Shown one piece after another: positions 49,032 through 55,998 of a stretch of DNA of 64,000 nucleotides. The DNA comes from G963720475 sp963720475 (GTDB taxonomy: Bacteria; Actinomycetota; Thermoleophilia; Solirubrobacterales; Thermoleophilaceae). Every line of letters starts with the position of its first letter. Position 1 is the stretch's first letter. The DNA lies in the NCBI GenBank assembly GCA_963720475.1, contig OY970394.1, positions 1,364,001-1,428,000 of the forward strand. Reading direction: 5' to 3'. The notes under the pieces were generated by a model. It was not told where the DNA came from. It saw only the letters and a list, made by a program, of their open reading frames with translations, and searched no databases. The position numbers were made by a program, and so were the translations under genes.

Positions 49032-50408
49032 ATGATGCGAACCAGGCTCGTTCGAATCCTTCCCCTGATCGCCGTCTTCGCCCTGATCGGCGCAGCGATC
49101 GCGTACGCCAAGCCCGGCGATACGAAGGAGGGTAACTCCGGCGACAACACAATCCGGGGCACCAACAACGACGACAAGCTCTACGGCAAGGCCGGCAACG
49201 ACAGGCTCTTCGGCGAGCACGGCCGCGACTTGCTCGACGGCGGCAAGGACAACGACTTCATCGACGGCGGTCGCGGCGCCGACAGGGCCCGCGGCGGCGA
49301 CGGCGATGATGAGGTGCTCGGCGGCCCCGAGAGCGACAGCCTCGACCTGGGCGCAGGCGACGACACCGGCGACGGCAGCGCCGGCGATGACTTCATCGAC
49401 GGTGGAGCCGGCAACGACCAGCTCCTCGGCGAGGACCAGGACGACGAGATCCGCGGCGGAGCGGGCAACGACACCCTCGACGGGGCGACCGGGCGCGACA
49501 AGCTGGTCGGCGACGCCGGCGACGACAACATCAACGGCGGCTCGGGCCTCGACACCCTCCGCGGCGGCGAGGGCAACGATCGCATCAAGGGAGGCTTCCG
49601 CGACGACTTCATCGACGGCGGCCCCGGGAACGACGTGCTCGAGGGAGAGTTCGTCCACGACATCATCAACGGCGGTCCTGGCGACGACATCGTCAATGGC
49701 GGCTCCGATGCGGACGAGCTCAACGGCGGCGACGGCAACGACATCGTGATCGGCGGCAAGAACGCCGGCGACGTAAGCGTCGGCGGCGAGGGCGACGACA
49801 CGATCATCGCCAACGACGACGCTACCGAGAAGCTCGTCGACTGCGGCGCCGGAAACGACGTCGCACGCGTCGACTCGAAGGACATCGCCTTCAACTCGGA
49901 GATCCGCAATTGCGAGCAGGTCCTGGTCGTCCCGCCCGAGCCCGACGCGGTCGACGAGGGAATCACCTTCCGCGGCGACGGCGACAAGACCGGCACGGAG
50001 AAGAACGACATCCTGCTGGGCACGGACGGCGCGCAGCGCCTGATCGGCCTCGGGGGTAACGACGTGATCTGGGGCGACCGCGCTGCGGACGACCGCGGCA
50101 AGGACTTCCTCGATGGTGGGGAGGGCGACGACACGATCTTCGGCGGCCCGCTCCAGGACCAGATCCTCGGCGGCGGCGGCAACGACTACCTCCAGGGCGA
50201 CGAGGACGCCGACACGATCGACGGCGGGCCCGGCAACGACACGCTTCGCGGCAACGACGGCAAGGACAAGCTGAACGGCGGCGAGGGCGACGACGTGATC
50301 CGTGCCATCTACGGCGGCAAGGACACGATCACCTGCGGGCCAGGAAACGACACGGTCCACGCCGAGCGCGAGGACAAGGTCGCCGCCGACTGCGAGAAGC
50401 GCCGCTAG
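49032..50408 (+). CDS. secreted calcium-binding RTX-repeat protein
   Basis: A 458-residue exported protein. A Sec signal peptide (~1-26, RILPLIAVFALIGAAIAYA) is followed by two blocks of RTX nonapeptide repeats, GGxGxDxLx type (NDRLFGEHGRDLLDGGKDND, GGAGNDTLDGATGRDKL, GGPGNDTLRGNDGKDKL), at ~30-275 and ~320-445. These fold into a calcium-loaded parallel beta-roll. A spacer near 275-320 has Cys (DCGAGND, RNCEQVL) and another Cys pair closes the protein (ITCGPGND, ADCEKRR). A Sec signal, not a C-terminal type I signal, is the export route, and no type I secretion genes are near. GAGGT precedes the ATG. An intrinsic terminator follows. Confidence 0.9.
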   Translation: MMRTRLVRILPLIAVFALIGAAIAYAKPGDTKEGNSGDNTIRGTNNDDKLYGKAGNDRLFGEHGRDLLDGGKDNDFIDGGRGADRARGGDGDDEVLGGPESDSLDLGAGDDTGDGSAGDDFIDGGAGNDQLLGEDQDDEIRGGAGNDTLDGATGRDKLVGDAGDDNINGGSGLDTLRGGEGNDRIKGGFRDDFIDGGPGNDVLEGEFVHDIINGGPGDDIVNGGSDADELNGGDGNDIVIGGKNAGDVSVGGEGDDTIIANDDATEKLVDCGAGNDVARVDSKDIAFNSEIRNCEQVLVVPPEPDAVDEGITFRGDGDKTGTEKNDILLGTDGAQRLIGLGGNDVIWGDRAADDRGKDFLDGGEGDDTIFGGPLQDQILGGGGNDYLQGDEDADTIDGGPGNDTLRGNDGKDKLNGGEGDDVIRAIYGGKDTITCGPGNDTVHAEREDKVAADCEKRR

Positions 50409-50429
50409 CGGCTTTAGGCCCTGATTCGC

Positions 50430-50469
50430 GGCCCTGCACCGGCAAACCGCTGGTGCAGGGCCGTTTTTT
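50430..50469 (+). terminator. intrinsic terminator after RTX gene
   Basis: GGCCCTGCACC (50430-50440) and GGTGCAGGGCC (50452-50462) make an 11-bp stem with an 11-base loop, followed by GTTTTTT. This is the most classical rho-independent terminator in the window. Confidence 0.93.
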
Positions 50470-50538
50470 CGTTCCGTCGGAGCCTGTCCCTACCTTCCGA
50501 GGCGTTCTGTACGCGATCCGAAGGGAGAGCGATCGGGG

Positions 50539-50994
50539 ATGGCCCTCTGCTTCATCGAGCCGAGAGATGCGATCAGGGTCGTGGCTGAGTCGGTCGGCCG
50601 CGAGGCGCGCCGGCAGCTGCTCGGCGAGGTCGTGCACGCCTGGGTGGACGAGATCCCCGACGACGAGCTCGACGTCCACTACGCGAAGGCCGTCGACGAC
50701 CTCGACGACGACGACCTGAGCGTCCTCGCCGCCTGGCACGCCTCGCTCGAGGTGGGTCAGCCGCTCCCCAACAAGGAGTTCCTCCTGCGCACCTTCTCCG
50801 CGCTCGGCGAGCATCGCCGCGAGGCGCTCAAGATCGCAGCGGGCTTCCGCGGCGACGAAGCCTTCGAGTCCGGTGTCAGCGAGGACCAGGCGCTGGAGAC
50901 GGTATTGCCATGGCTTTCCGAAGAGCGCACGCTCGAGCTCGCCTCGGACGCGGTCGAGCTGTACTGCTGGGACAGGCTGGGCTCGGACAACTAG
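50539..50994 (+). CDS. hypothetical soluble protein (151 aa)
   Basis: A 151-residue acidic, probably all-helical protein with no signal peptide and no family I know. It has HAWVDEIPDDELDVHYAKAVDDLDDDD and DQALETVLPWLSEERTLELASDAVELYCWD as its most distinct segments. The ATG at 50539 follows GGGAG. Its last 85 bases overlap the long form of the next gene in another frame. Codon use looks like that of the neighbours, so I take it as real. Confidence 0.7.
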   Translation: MALCFIEPRDAIRVVAESVGREARRQLLGEVVHAWVDEIPDDELDVHYAKAVDDLDDDDLSVLAAWHASLEVGQPLPNKEFLLRTFSALGEHRREALKIAAGFRGDEAFESGVSEDQALETVLPWLSEERTLELASDAVELYCWDRLGSDN

Positions 50995-51512
50995 GCGCGG
51001 TCCTCGCGGCGGCCTGCGCACTCGCCGGCTGCGCAACCGCGGACGACGACTCCGGTGGGGCCGCTGGGAGCGGATCACGCGTTCCAGCACCGTCCGACGC
51101 TGTCGAGGCCCGCGTCACACGCAACACCGACGGCGACACGCTGTGGCTCTCCGGGATCGGCAAGGTGCGGCTGATCGGGGTGGACACGCCCGAGGTCTAC
51201 GGCGGGGTCGAGTGCTACGGGCGCGAGGCGTCCGCGTTCACGAAGCGCCACCTACCGCCCGGCCGCCGCGCTAGCTACCGGCTCGGCACGGAGCCGCGCG
51301 ACCGCTACGGGCGCGCACTCGCATACCTCTGGCTCGAGAACGGCCGCATGTTCAACGCGATGCTCGTCGAGCAGGGCTATGCGGCTCCGCTGACGATCCC
51401 CCCGAACGTCGAGTACGCGGAGCAGCTCGTCGCCGCGGCGCGGCGCGCGCGCGAGGCTGGGCGCGGCCTGTGGTCCGAGCGCACCTGCGCCGGCGAAGGC
51501 GCAGGGCGCTAG
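50910..51512 (+). CDS. thermonuclease (SNase-like) lipoprotein
   Basis: A 200-residue exported nuclease of the staphylococcal-nuclease family. Residues ~28-43 are hydrophobic and end in lipobox ALAGC, so it should be lipid-anchored. The OB-fold domain (~60-195) has VTRNTDGDTLWL, VRLIGVDTPEVYG with the active Arg and Asp, GREASAFTKRHL with the Glu, and EPRDRYGRALAYLW with the second Arg. All usual catalytic residues are visible. The only in-frame ATG is 50910, which gives a long basic N-region and an 85-base overlap with the upstream gene; a rarer start nearer 50967 is possible. Confidence 0.85.
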   Translation: MAFRRAHARARLGRGRAVLLGQAGLGQLGAVLAAACALAGCATADDDSGGAAGSGSRVPAPSDAVEARVTRNTDGDTLWLSGIGKVRLIGVDTPEVYGGVECYGREASAFTKRHLPPGRRASYRLGTEPRDRYGRALAYLWLENGRMFNAMLVEQGYAAPLTIPPNVEYAEQLVAAARRAREAGRGLWSERTCAGEGAGR

Positions 51513-51524
51513 ACCACGAGTTCT

Positions 51525-52013
51525 CTACGCCTGGTCGGTCGGTGCCGGCGCGGACTGCTCGGCCTGCGGGGCGGGCGCAGCCTGGCTCTCAGGCAGTGCT
51601 CCGCCGCCACCCTCGGTCTCGGTGGCCCACACCTTGTTCAGCTCGTTCTGGACGTACCACCCGCCGGCGGGCGAGAAGACCAGGAAGAGGACGAACGCGA
51701 GGATGTTGTTGTAGTCCGACTGTGTGCCCGTCACCTGCAGGGCCGCCTGGACACGCTTGCAGGTGTTCCACATCGAGACGAACGGCGGCACGATGATGAA
51801 CGCGCCCGGAAAGATCGCGAGCACCGACGTCGTCGGGTTGTCGCCGAGCTCGTCGGTCCCGCGTGCCTGGCCGAGCGAGACCATGTCGCGGTTCGTGTAG
51901 AAGTACCAAAAGAGGAAGTAGAACGGGACGAGGAACAAGAGCGCGGTGATCAGCGGGTCGCGCAGCTTGATTATCGCGTTGGAATTCCTCAACTTCTGCT
52001 CAGGTGGGGCCAT
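51525..52013 (-). CDS. DUF4234-like membrane protein
   Basis: A 162-residue membrane protein with three hydrophobic segments (~20-40 LITALLFLVPFYFLFWYFY, ~66-86 AIFPGAFIIVPPFVSMW, ~102-120 ILAFVLFLVFSPAGGWYV) and a long Ala/Pro/Gln tail. KLRDP at the start, the WYFYTNRDMV segment and PPFVSMWNTCKRVQAAL match the DUF4234 pattern. Function unknown. Start ATG 52013 follows AGGAGACCCT. It is convergent with the nuclease gene and divergent from the next. Confidence 0.8.
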   Translation of the reverse strand: MAPPEQKLRNSNAIIKLRDPLITALLFLVPFYFLFWYFYTNRDMVSLGQARGTDELGDNPTTSVLAIFPGAFIIVPPFVSMWNTCKRVQAALQVTGTQSDYNNILAFVLFLVFSPAGGWYVQNELNKVWATETEGGGGALPESQAAPAPQAEQSAPAPTDQA

Positions 52014-52095
52014 AGGGTCTCCTCCTAGAAGTTCGCGGGCGAAAAGCGGTGCTCATCGCGCAGCCTATTCGATCCTCTGAGCACAGCGCGGTGGC

Positions 52096-52101
52096 TACAC
52101 T
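52096..52101 (+). promoter_or_regulatory. putative -10 box TACACT
   Basis: TACACT ends 9 bases before the ATG at 52111; there is no ribosome-binding sequence between. Confidence 0.5.
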
Positions 52102-52110
52102 CGCCTCGCG

Positions 52111-53076
52111 ATGACCGCCTTACTGCCGTCGGACGTCCAGCAGGTCTTCGACCGCTTCATCACGACCGAGTACACGACGATCGACGGCCGCGGGCAGCCG
52201 ATCACGTGGCCGGTCACGCCCTACTACTCCCCTGGCGCGGAGACGATCGACGTCACCACCGGGCTCGGCTATCCGAAGAAGGCCAACGACGCCCGCGGCA
52301 ACCCGAAGGTCGCGCTGCTGTTCTCCGATCCGACCGGCTCGGGGCTCGACGGCGCCGCGATGGTGCAGGTGCACGGCTCGGCCGTGGTGGACGACCGCGA
52401 TCTCGACGCGAACCAGGACCGCTACATGCGCGAGTCGCTCGAGAAGCTCCCCGCCGCGAAGGACATGCTGCCGCCGAAGTTCCTCCATGGCCTGATGGGC
52501 TGGTACCTGACGCGCATCTACGTCAAGGTGCGCCCGGAGCGCGTCTTCGTCTGGCCCGACGGCGACGTCCAGCGCGAGCCGCAGCTGCTCGACACCCATA
52601 TGGAGGAGGTTCGTTCGGGCCACAGCGAGGAGCCGGTCGCCCCGCACGAGCGCCCCGAGGGCACCGCGCCGGTGTGGGACGAGCGTCTCGACCAACTCGG
52701 CGACCGCTACCCCACGGCGGTGCTGTCGCTCGTCTCGCCCGACGGCTTCCCGTTCTCGGCGCGCCTGCCGGTCGAGGTGGACCGGGGTGCGCAGCGCGTG
52801 CGGATCGGCAGCGGCGCCGTCGGCCTGCCGATCGAGCCCGGGCTCGCCTGCCTGACCGCCCACGACCACGCGCCCGACTTCACGTGGCAGCGGAACTTCC
52901 AGGTCCGCGGCGACCTAGTGGCCGAGAACGGTGGCTGGGCGTTGGTCCCGCACAAGCTCGTCGGGGGCTTCGAGCTCCCTCCGACGTCGGAGTTCGCGCG
53001 CTACCGGATGAACTTCTCGAAGATGAGGCGGTTCCGGAAAATCGCAAAGCGCGAACTCGCGAAGCGGCCTTCCTAA
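52111..53076 (+). CDS. pyridoxamine-phosphate-oxidase-like (FMN split-barrel) protein, tandem domains
   Basis: A 321-residue protein that looks like two FMN-binding split barrels in series. The first (~1-165) has TEYTTIDGRGQPITWPV, TGLGYPKKANDARGNPKVALLF and VHGSAVV, as in PNPOx-like flavin reductases. The second (~200-300) has YPTAVLSLVSPDGFPFSARL and FQVRGDLV. The C-terminal ~25 residues are very basic. Reductase, heme-binding or F420-related roles all occur in this family and cannot be separated here. Confidence 0.82.
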   Translation: MTALLPSDVQQVFDRFITTEYTTIDGRGQPITWPVTPYYSPGAETIDVTTGLGYPKKANDARGNPKVALLFSDPTGSGLDGAAMVQVHGSAVVDDRDLDANQDRYMRESLEKLPAAKDMLPPKFLHGLMGWYLTRIYVKVRPERVFVWPDGDVQREPQLLDTHMEEVRSGHSEEPVAPHERPEGTAPVWDERLDQLGDRYPTAVLSLVSPDGFPFSARLPVEVDRGAQRVRIGSGAVGLPIEPGLACLTAHDHAPDFTWQRNFQVRGDLVAENGGWALVPHKLVGGFELPPTSEFARYRMNFSKMRRFRKIAKRELAKRPS

Positions 53077-53164
53077 GCCCTTCCGAGCCGTTTTTTCGGA
53101 CGGAGCGGGAACATTCGTCGAGACCCCCTTGACGCCGGCCGCGCGGGGTGGTTCACTCGTTGGC

Positions 53165-53278
53165 GAGACGCGGACCAGACGCAAAGAGCGAGGCCGAGAG
53201 ATGCAAGGCCCGCCGCGCAGCCCCCAAAGCTTCGGCAGAGGGTAGGAGCGCTTCTCAAGCGCCTTCGGTTCGCGTCTC
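53165..53278. ncRNA. unidentified structured element closed by a 12-bp stem
   Basis: GAGACGCGGACC (53165-53176) pairs with GGTTCGCGTCTC (53267-53278) over 12 positions including one G-U, across about 90 bases. Inside are a GCGCTT-CTC-AAGCGC hairpin (53248-53262) and a GGCC/GGCC pair (53192-53195, 53207-53210). It lies in a 247-base gap between two plus-strand genes. The G-U wobble sits in the plus-strand transcript; strand is otherwise unknown. It resembles no RNA family I can name, and a riboswitch or small RNA is only a possibility. Confidence 0.35.
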
Positions 53279-53323
53279 ATTACGTTCTCGACCGGTTGGC
53301 CCCGGGTAGTCTTCGGTCGCGAC

Positions 53324-53809
53324 ATGGCCGAGCAGATCTGGTTCCTCCGCCACGGCGACGCCGAGCCGCACGGTACGCGCGAGGACGCCGACCGTAGGCT
53401 GACCGAGCGCGGCGAGCAGCAATCGCGCGTGGCCGGGCAGGCGCTCGAGGCGATCGGCGTCGTCTTCGATGCCGCCTACACCTCGCCGCGCGTGCGCGCC
53501 CACGACACGATGCGCATCGCGTGCGAGCCGCTCGGCCTCGACTTCCTCATCCACGAGCCGCTATCGGAGGGCTTCGGGGCCAAGGACGCGCTCGACCTCC
53601 TCGGGCAGATGAAGCACGGCGCGCACGTGCTGCTCGTCGGTCACGAGCCCGACTTCTCGAGCACCGTCGCGGAGCTGACCGGCGCACGGATCGACATCAA
53701 GAAGGGTGGCGTCGCCGCCGTCCGGCTGAAGGGGGGAGGCGCCGAGCTGTTCGACCTCCTACGGCCGCGCGAGCTCGAGGCGATCGCGGGTCTCGGCGAG
53801 CCCGCCTAG
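53324..53809 (+). CDS. sixA: phosphohistidine phosphatase SixA-like
   Basis: A 161-residue member of the histidine-phosphatase superfamily, of SixA size. The catalytic IWFLRHGDAEPHG (RHG) lies at the N-terminus, TSPRVRAHDTM gives the second Arg, and HVLLVGHEPDFSS the second His. DRRLTERGEQQ is typical of SixA. It may remove phosphate from histidine-phosphorylated proteins, but no histidine kinase is in the window. TAGTCT (53307-53312) lies 11 bases before the ATG. Converges with the HAD gene with a four-base overlap. Confidence 0.88.
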   Translation: MAEQIWFLRHGDAEPHGTREDADRRLTERGEQQSRVAGQALEAIGVVFDAAYTSPRVRAHDTMRIACEPLGLDFLIHEPLSEGFGAKDALDLLGQMKHGAHVLLVGHEPDFSSTVAELTGARIDIKKGGVAAVRLKGGGAELFDLLRPRELEAIAGLGEPA

Positions 53810-55155
53810 CGCGACGCGATACCGAGCGCGGTCTCGAGCTCCGGGATCGCCTGCGCGTTCGATTCGAACAGGACCGCCTGCATGCCGAGCGATCCCGCGG
53901 CCTCGCAATTGTGCTCGAGGTCGTCCACGAAGACGCAATCGCGCGGCTCGAGCCCGCCGCCGAGCCGCTCGACCGTGAGCAGATAGATCTCCGGGTCGGG
54001 CTTGCGCATCCCGACGAAGGCGGAATCGACGATCACCTCGAACAGCTCGTCGATCGCCGGCAGCATCGCGCGCCAGCGCGCCTCCCATTCGCGGACGTTG
54101 TTCGTCAGCAGCGCGGCGCGGAGGCCGCCGGCACGGATGCCGCGCACCCACTCGATCATCTCCGCGTTCGGTTGGAGGTTCTCGAAATAGGTGCCGCCCA
54201 ACCCTTCGAGGCTCACCCCGTCGCCGAGCTCGCGCTCGACACGCGCCCGGAACGCCGCTTCGCTGATCGTCCCCTTCTCCAGCTCATACAGAGGGTGCGC
54301 CCCGTCGGCGCCAGCCACCGCCTCCATCGCCCGTCCGATCGCGCTGAGCGCGATGCCGGACGAGCGCTCGTACGCCGCGAACGCATCAGCCAACGGAGTG
54401 GTGAGGACGCCGCCGAAGTCGCTGATCAGCGCGCGTGCGCGCGGCGTCATGCCGCCACGCGGCGGATCGGATCGCGAGGTCGCCTCGTACGAGCCGGCGC
54501 CCTCGCGTCCCTCCATCCGCCAGCGGAAGACGGCCGTCTCGACCTCGAGGCCCTCGAGCGCGACCGACGTGCCGGCGACCGCCGTCCCGAAGGCGCGGCG
54601 CGGGAACTCGCCGCCCTCGACGTGGAGCTCGAGCCCGCAGCTGAGCTGGCGGCCCTCGCGGTCGTATGTCGTCGACACGAACGCGTCCTCGACGTTCACC
54701 GGCTCACCGCCCTCCACCAAGGCTGCGGTCACGACCTCGACGTCGTGCCCCGGCGCACCGCGCGGGCGGCGCGCGACGGCGAGCAGCGCATGACCGGAGT
54801 CGAACAGCGCGCAGACCGTGCGCAGCGAATCGAGCTCCTCCCAGCTCGGGGCCTCCGCCGTTTCGGTTGCCACGCCGAGCGCTTCGACCTTCGCCGCGCC
54901 GACCGTGCCGGCGACCTCGCACACGTGCCCGCTCGCGATCCCGAGGTCGAGCGGACCCGCGATCGGTGAGAACGCGAGGTCGAGCTCGTCGTCGAGGCGC
55001 GCGCCCCAGCCGTCCGCCGTCCGCGCCAGCTCCGCAGGGGACGAAGCGGCGCGCGCGGAGTGCCCCTCGAACAGCAGCGTCAGGCCGGCCCGCGCCTGGC
55101 CGTAGAGCTCGCGCTGGGGATCGAAGAACGACAGCGCGAGCGCCGGCTCGCTCAC
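53806..55155 (-). CDS. HAD-superfamily hydrolase with unknown N-terminal domain (fusion or frameshift-joined pair)
   Basis: One open frame of 449 residues. Residues 236-449 are a HAD-IA hydrolase of normal size: LISDFGGVLTTPLAD (motif I), AALLTNN (motif II), GMRKPDPEIYLL (motif III Lys) and DCVFVDDLEHN (motif IV). Residues 1-235 are a beta-rich domain I do not recognise (LALSFFDPQRELYGQARAGL, SGHALLAVARRP, YDREGRQLSCGLELHV). An ATG with good context is at 54450, exactly at the HAD start, within an ATGA. The fusion may be real, or a single-base error upstream may have merged two overlapping genes. It overlaps fxsA by four bases. Confidence 0.78.
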   Translation of the reverse strand: MSEPALALSFFDPQRELYGQARAGLTLLFEGHSARAASSPAELARTADGWGARLDDELDLAFSPIAGPLDLGIASGHVCEVAGTVGAAKVEALGVATETAEAPSWEELDSLRTVCALFDSGHALLAVARRPRGAPGHDVEVVTAALVEGGEPVNVEDAFVSTTYDREGRQLSCGLELHVEGGEFPRRAFGTAVAGTSVALEGLEVETAVFRWRMEGREGAGSYEATSRSDPPRGGMTPRARALISDFGGVLTTPLADAFAAYERSSGIALSAIGRAMEAVAGADGAHPLYELEKGTISEAAFRARVERELGDGVSLEGLGGTYFENLQPNAEMIEWVRGIRAGGLRAALLTNNVREWEARWRAMLPAIDELFEVIVDSAFVGMRKPDPEIYLLTVERLGGGLEPRDCVFVDDLEHNCEAAGSLGMQAVLFESNAQAIPELETALGIASR

Positions 55156-55631
55156 CTGAGCAACCGCCGTGGAGGCGCCTCGTACTCGGTCGCGTTTCCC
55201 TCGACGTCGTAGTCGGACCGGGATCCCGGTGGCCGCGGCCCCCGTCTGCCGGGCATCACGCCGATCTGCATGCGCTTCCCGAGCTTGCGCGCCAGGACCC
55301 CGCGCACGAGCGCCCGGCTAGGCGGGATCAGTAACCCGAACCCGATCACGTCGGTCAAGAAGCCCGGAGTGATCAGGAACGCGGCGCCGAAGATCACGAG
55401 CACGCCGTCGAGCACCTCGCGCGTCGGGATACGGCGCTCCGCAAGCGCGGCGTTGAAGCGCCGCCAGACCGCTGCGCCCTGCGTGCGCAGCAGCAGCCAG
55501 CCGAGCAGCGAGTCCGCGACGAGGATCAAGATCGTCCAGAAGACGCCGATCGCGTCGCCGACGCGGAGGATCACGTAGAGCTCGGCGATCGGGACGACTA
55601 TCAGCACCACGAGCAGGAGCAGCAGCGGCAT
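55152..55631 (-). CDS. fxsA: FxsA-family membrane protein
   Basis: A 159-residue membrane protein of the FxsA family, named after the Escherichia coli suppressor of F-plasmid exclusion of phage T7. Three to four hydrophobic segments lie in residues 1-110, with VPIAELYVILRVGDAIGVFW, ADSLLGWLLLRTQG and LVIFGAAFLITPGFLTDVIGFGLLIPPSR as typical motifs, then a basic soluble tail with an acidic patch (SRSDYDVEGN). TAGCCT on the minus strand (55638-55643) lies 6 bases before the ATG. Its stop overlaps the next gene's start. Confidence 0.9.
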   Translation of the reverse strand: MPLLLLLVVLIVVPIAELYVILRVGDAIGVFWTILILVADSLLGWLLLRTQGAAVWRRFNAALAERRIPTREVLDGVLVIFGAAFLITPGFLTDVIGFGLLIPPSRALVRGVLARKLGKRMQIGVMPGRRGPRPPGSRSDYDVEGNATEYEAPPRRLLR

Positions 55632-55637
55632 GCCTTC

Positions 55638-55643
55638 AGGCTA
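55638..55643 (-). promoter_or_regulatory. putative -10 box TAGCCT for fxsA
   Basis: TAGCCT on the minus strand lies 6 bases before the fxsA ATG at 55631. It is 24 bases from the divergent TACCAT of the MIP18-like gene. Confidence 0.5.
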
Positions 55644-55667
55644 CCCGGGCCAAGGCGGCCGCCTCTT

Positions 55668-55673
55668 TACCAT
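55668..55673 (+). promoter_or_regulatory. putative -10 box TACCAT for the MIP18-like gene
   Basis: TACCAT lies 6 bases before ATG 55680. It favours that start over GTG 55674, which directly abuts the hexamer. Confidence 0.45.
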
Positions 55674-55679
55674 GTGCTC

Positions 55680-55977
55680 ATGCCCACGGTGGATGAAGTC
55701 GAAGAGGCGCTGACGAACGTGATCGACCCCGAGCTCGGGCTCGATTTCGTCGAGTTGGGACTCGTGTACGAGATCGAGGTAAAGGACTCGGACGTCTATC
55801 GTCACGTTCACGCTCACGACGCCCGGCTGCCCGATCGGCCCGCAGGTGACCGAGCAGATGGAGGAGTTCGTCAGCGAGCTCGACGGCGTGTCGAACGTCT
55901 ACCCGAAGATGGTCTTCACGCCGCCGTGGACGCCGGACATGATGTCCGAGGAGGCGAAGTTCGCCCTCGGCTTCTGA
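55680..55977 (+). pseudogene. MIP18/DUF59-family Fe-S assembly protein (one frameshift)
   Basis: Repaired, this is a ~98-residue MIP18 (DUF59/PaaD-SufT-like) protein, an Fe-S cluster assembly helper. The start TVDEVEEALTNVIDPELGLDF and LGLVYEIEVKDSD are typical. Near 55802 an extra base shifts the frame; the corrected continuation is VTFTLTTPGCPIGPQ, with the conserved Cys, then MEEFVSELDGVSNV and FTPPWTPDMMSEEAKFALGF to the TGA at 55975. Only one base is wrong, so a sequence error is likely. It is divergent from fxsA and upstream of a monooxygenase. Confidence 0.87.
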
Positions 55978-55985
55978 GCCGGCGG

Positions 55986-55991
55986 TAGGCT
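55986..55991 (+). promoter_or_regulatory. putative -10 box TAGGCT for the monooxygenase
   Basis: TAGGCT lies 7 bases before the ATG at 55999 with no Shine-Dalgarno sequence. Confidence 0.45.
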
Positions 55992-55998
55992 GCCCCCG

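Noticed and set aside
49100..50380. Regular short DNA repeats resembling a CRISPR array
   Set aside because: They are in frame, degenerate and encode RTX nonapeptides; there are no constant repeats with unique spacers.
53165..53220. Possible c-di-GMP (GEMM) riboswitch because of GACGCAAAG and a later GCAGCC
   Set aside because: The 5' GCAAACC part and the GAAA tetraloop stem are absent and the spacing is wrong.
53221..53280. tRNA-like stretch with an anticodon-arm-shaped hairpin and GGTTCG
   Set aside because: The acceptor and T stems do not pair and the anticodon stem has a mismatch; the bases are better used in the 12-bp closing stem described above.
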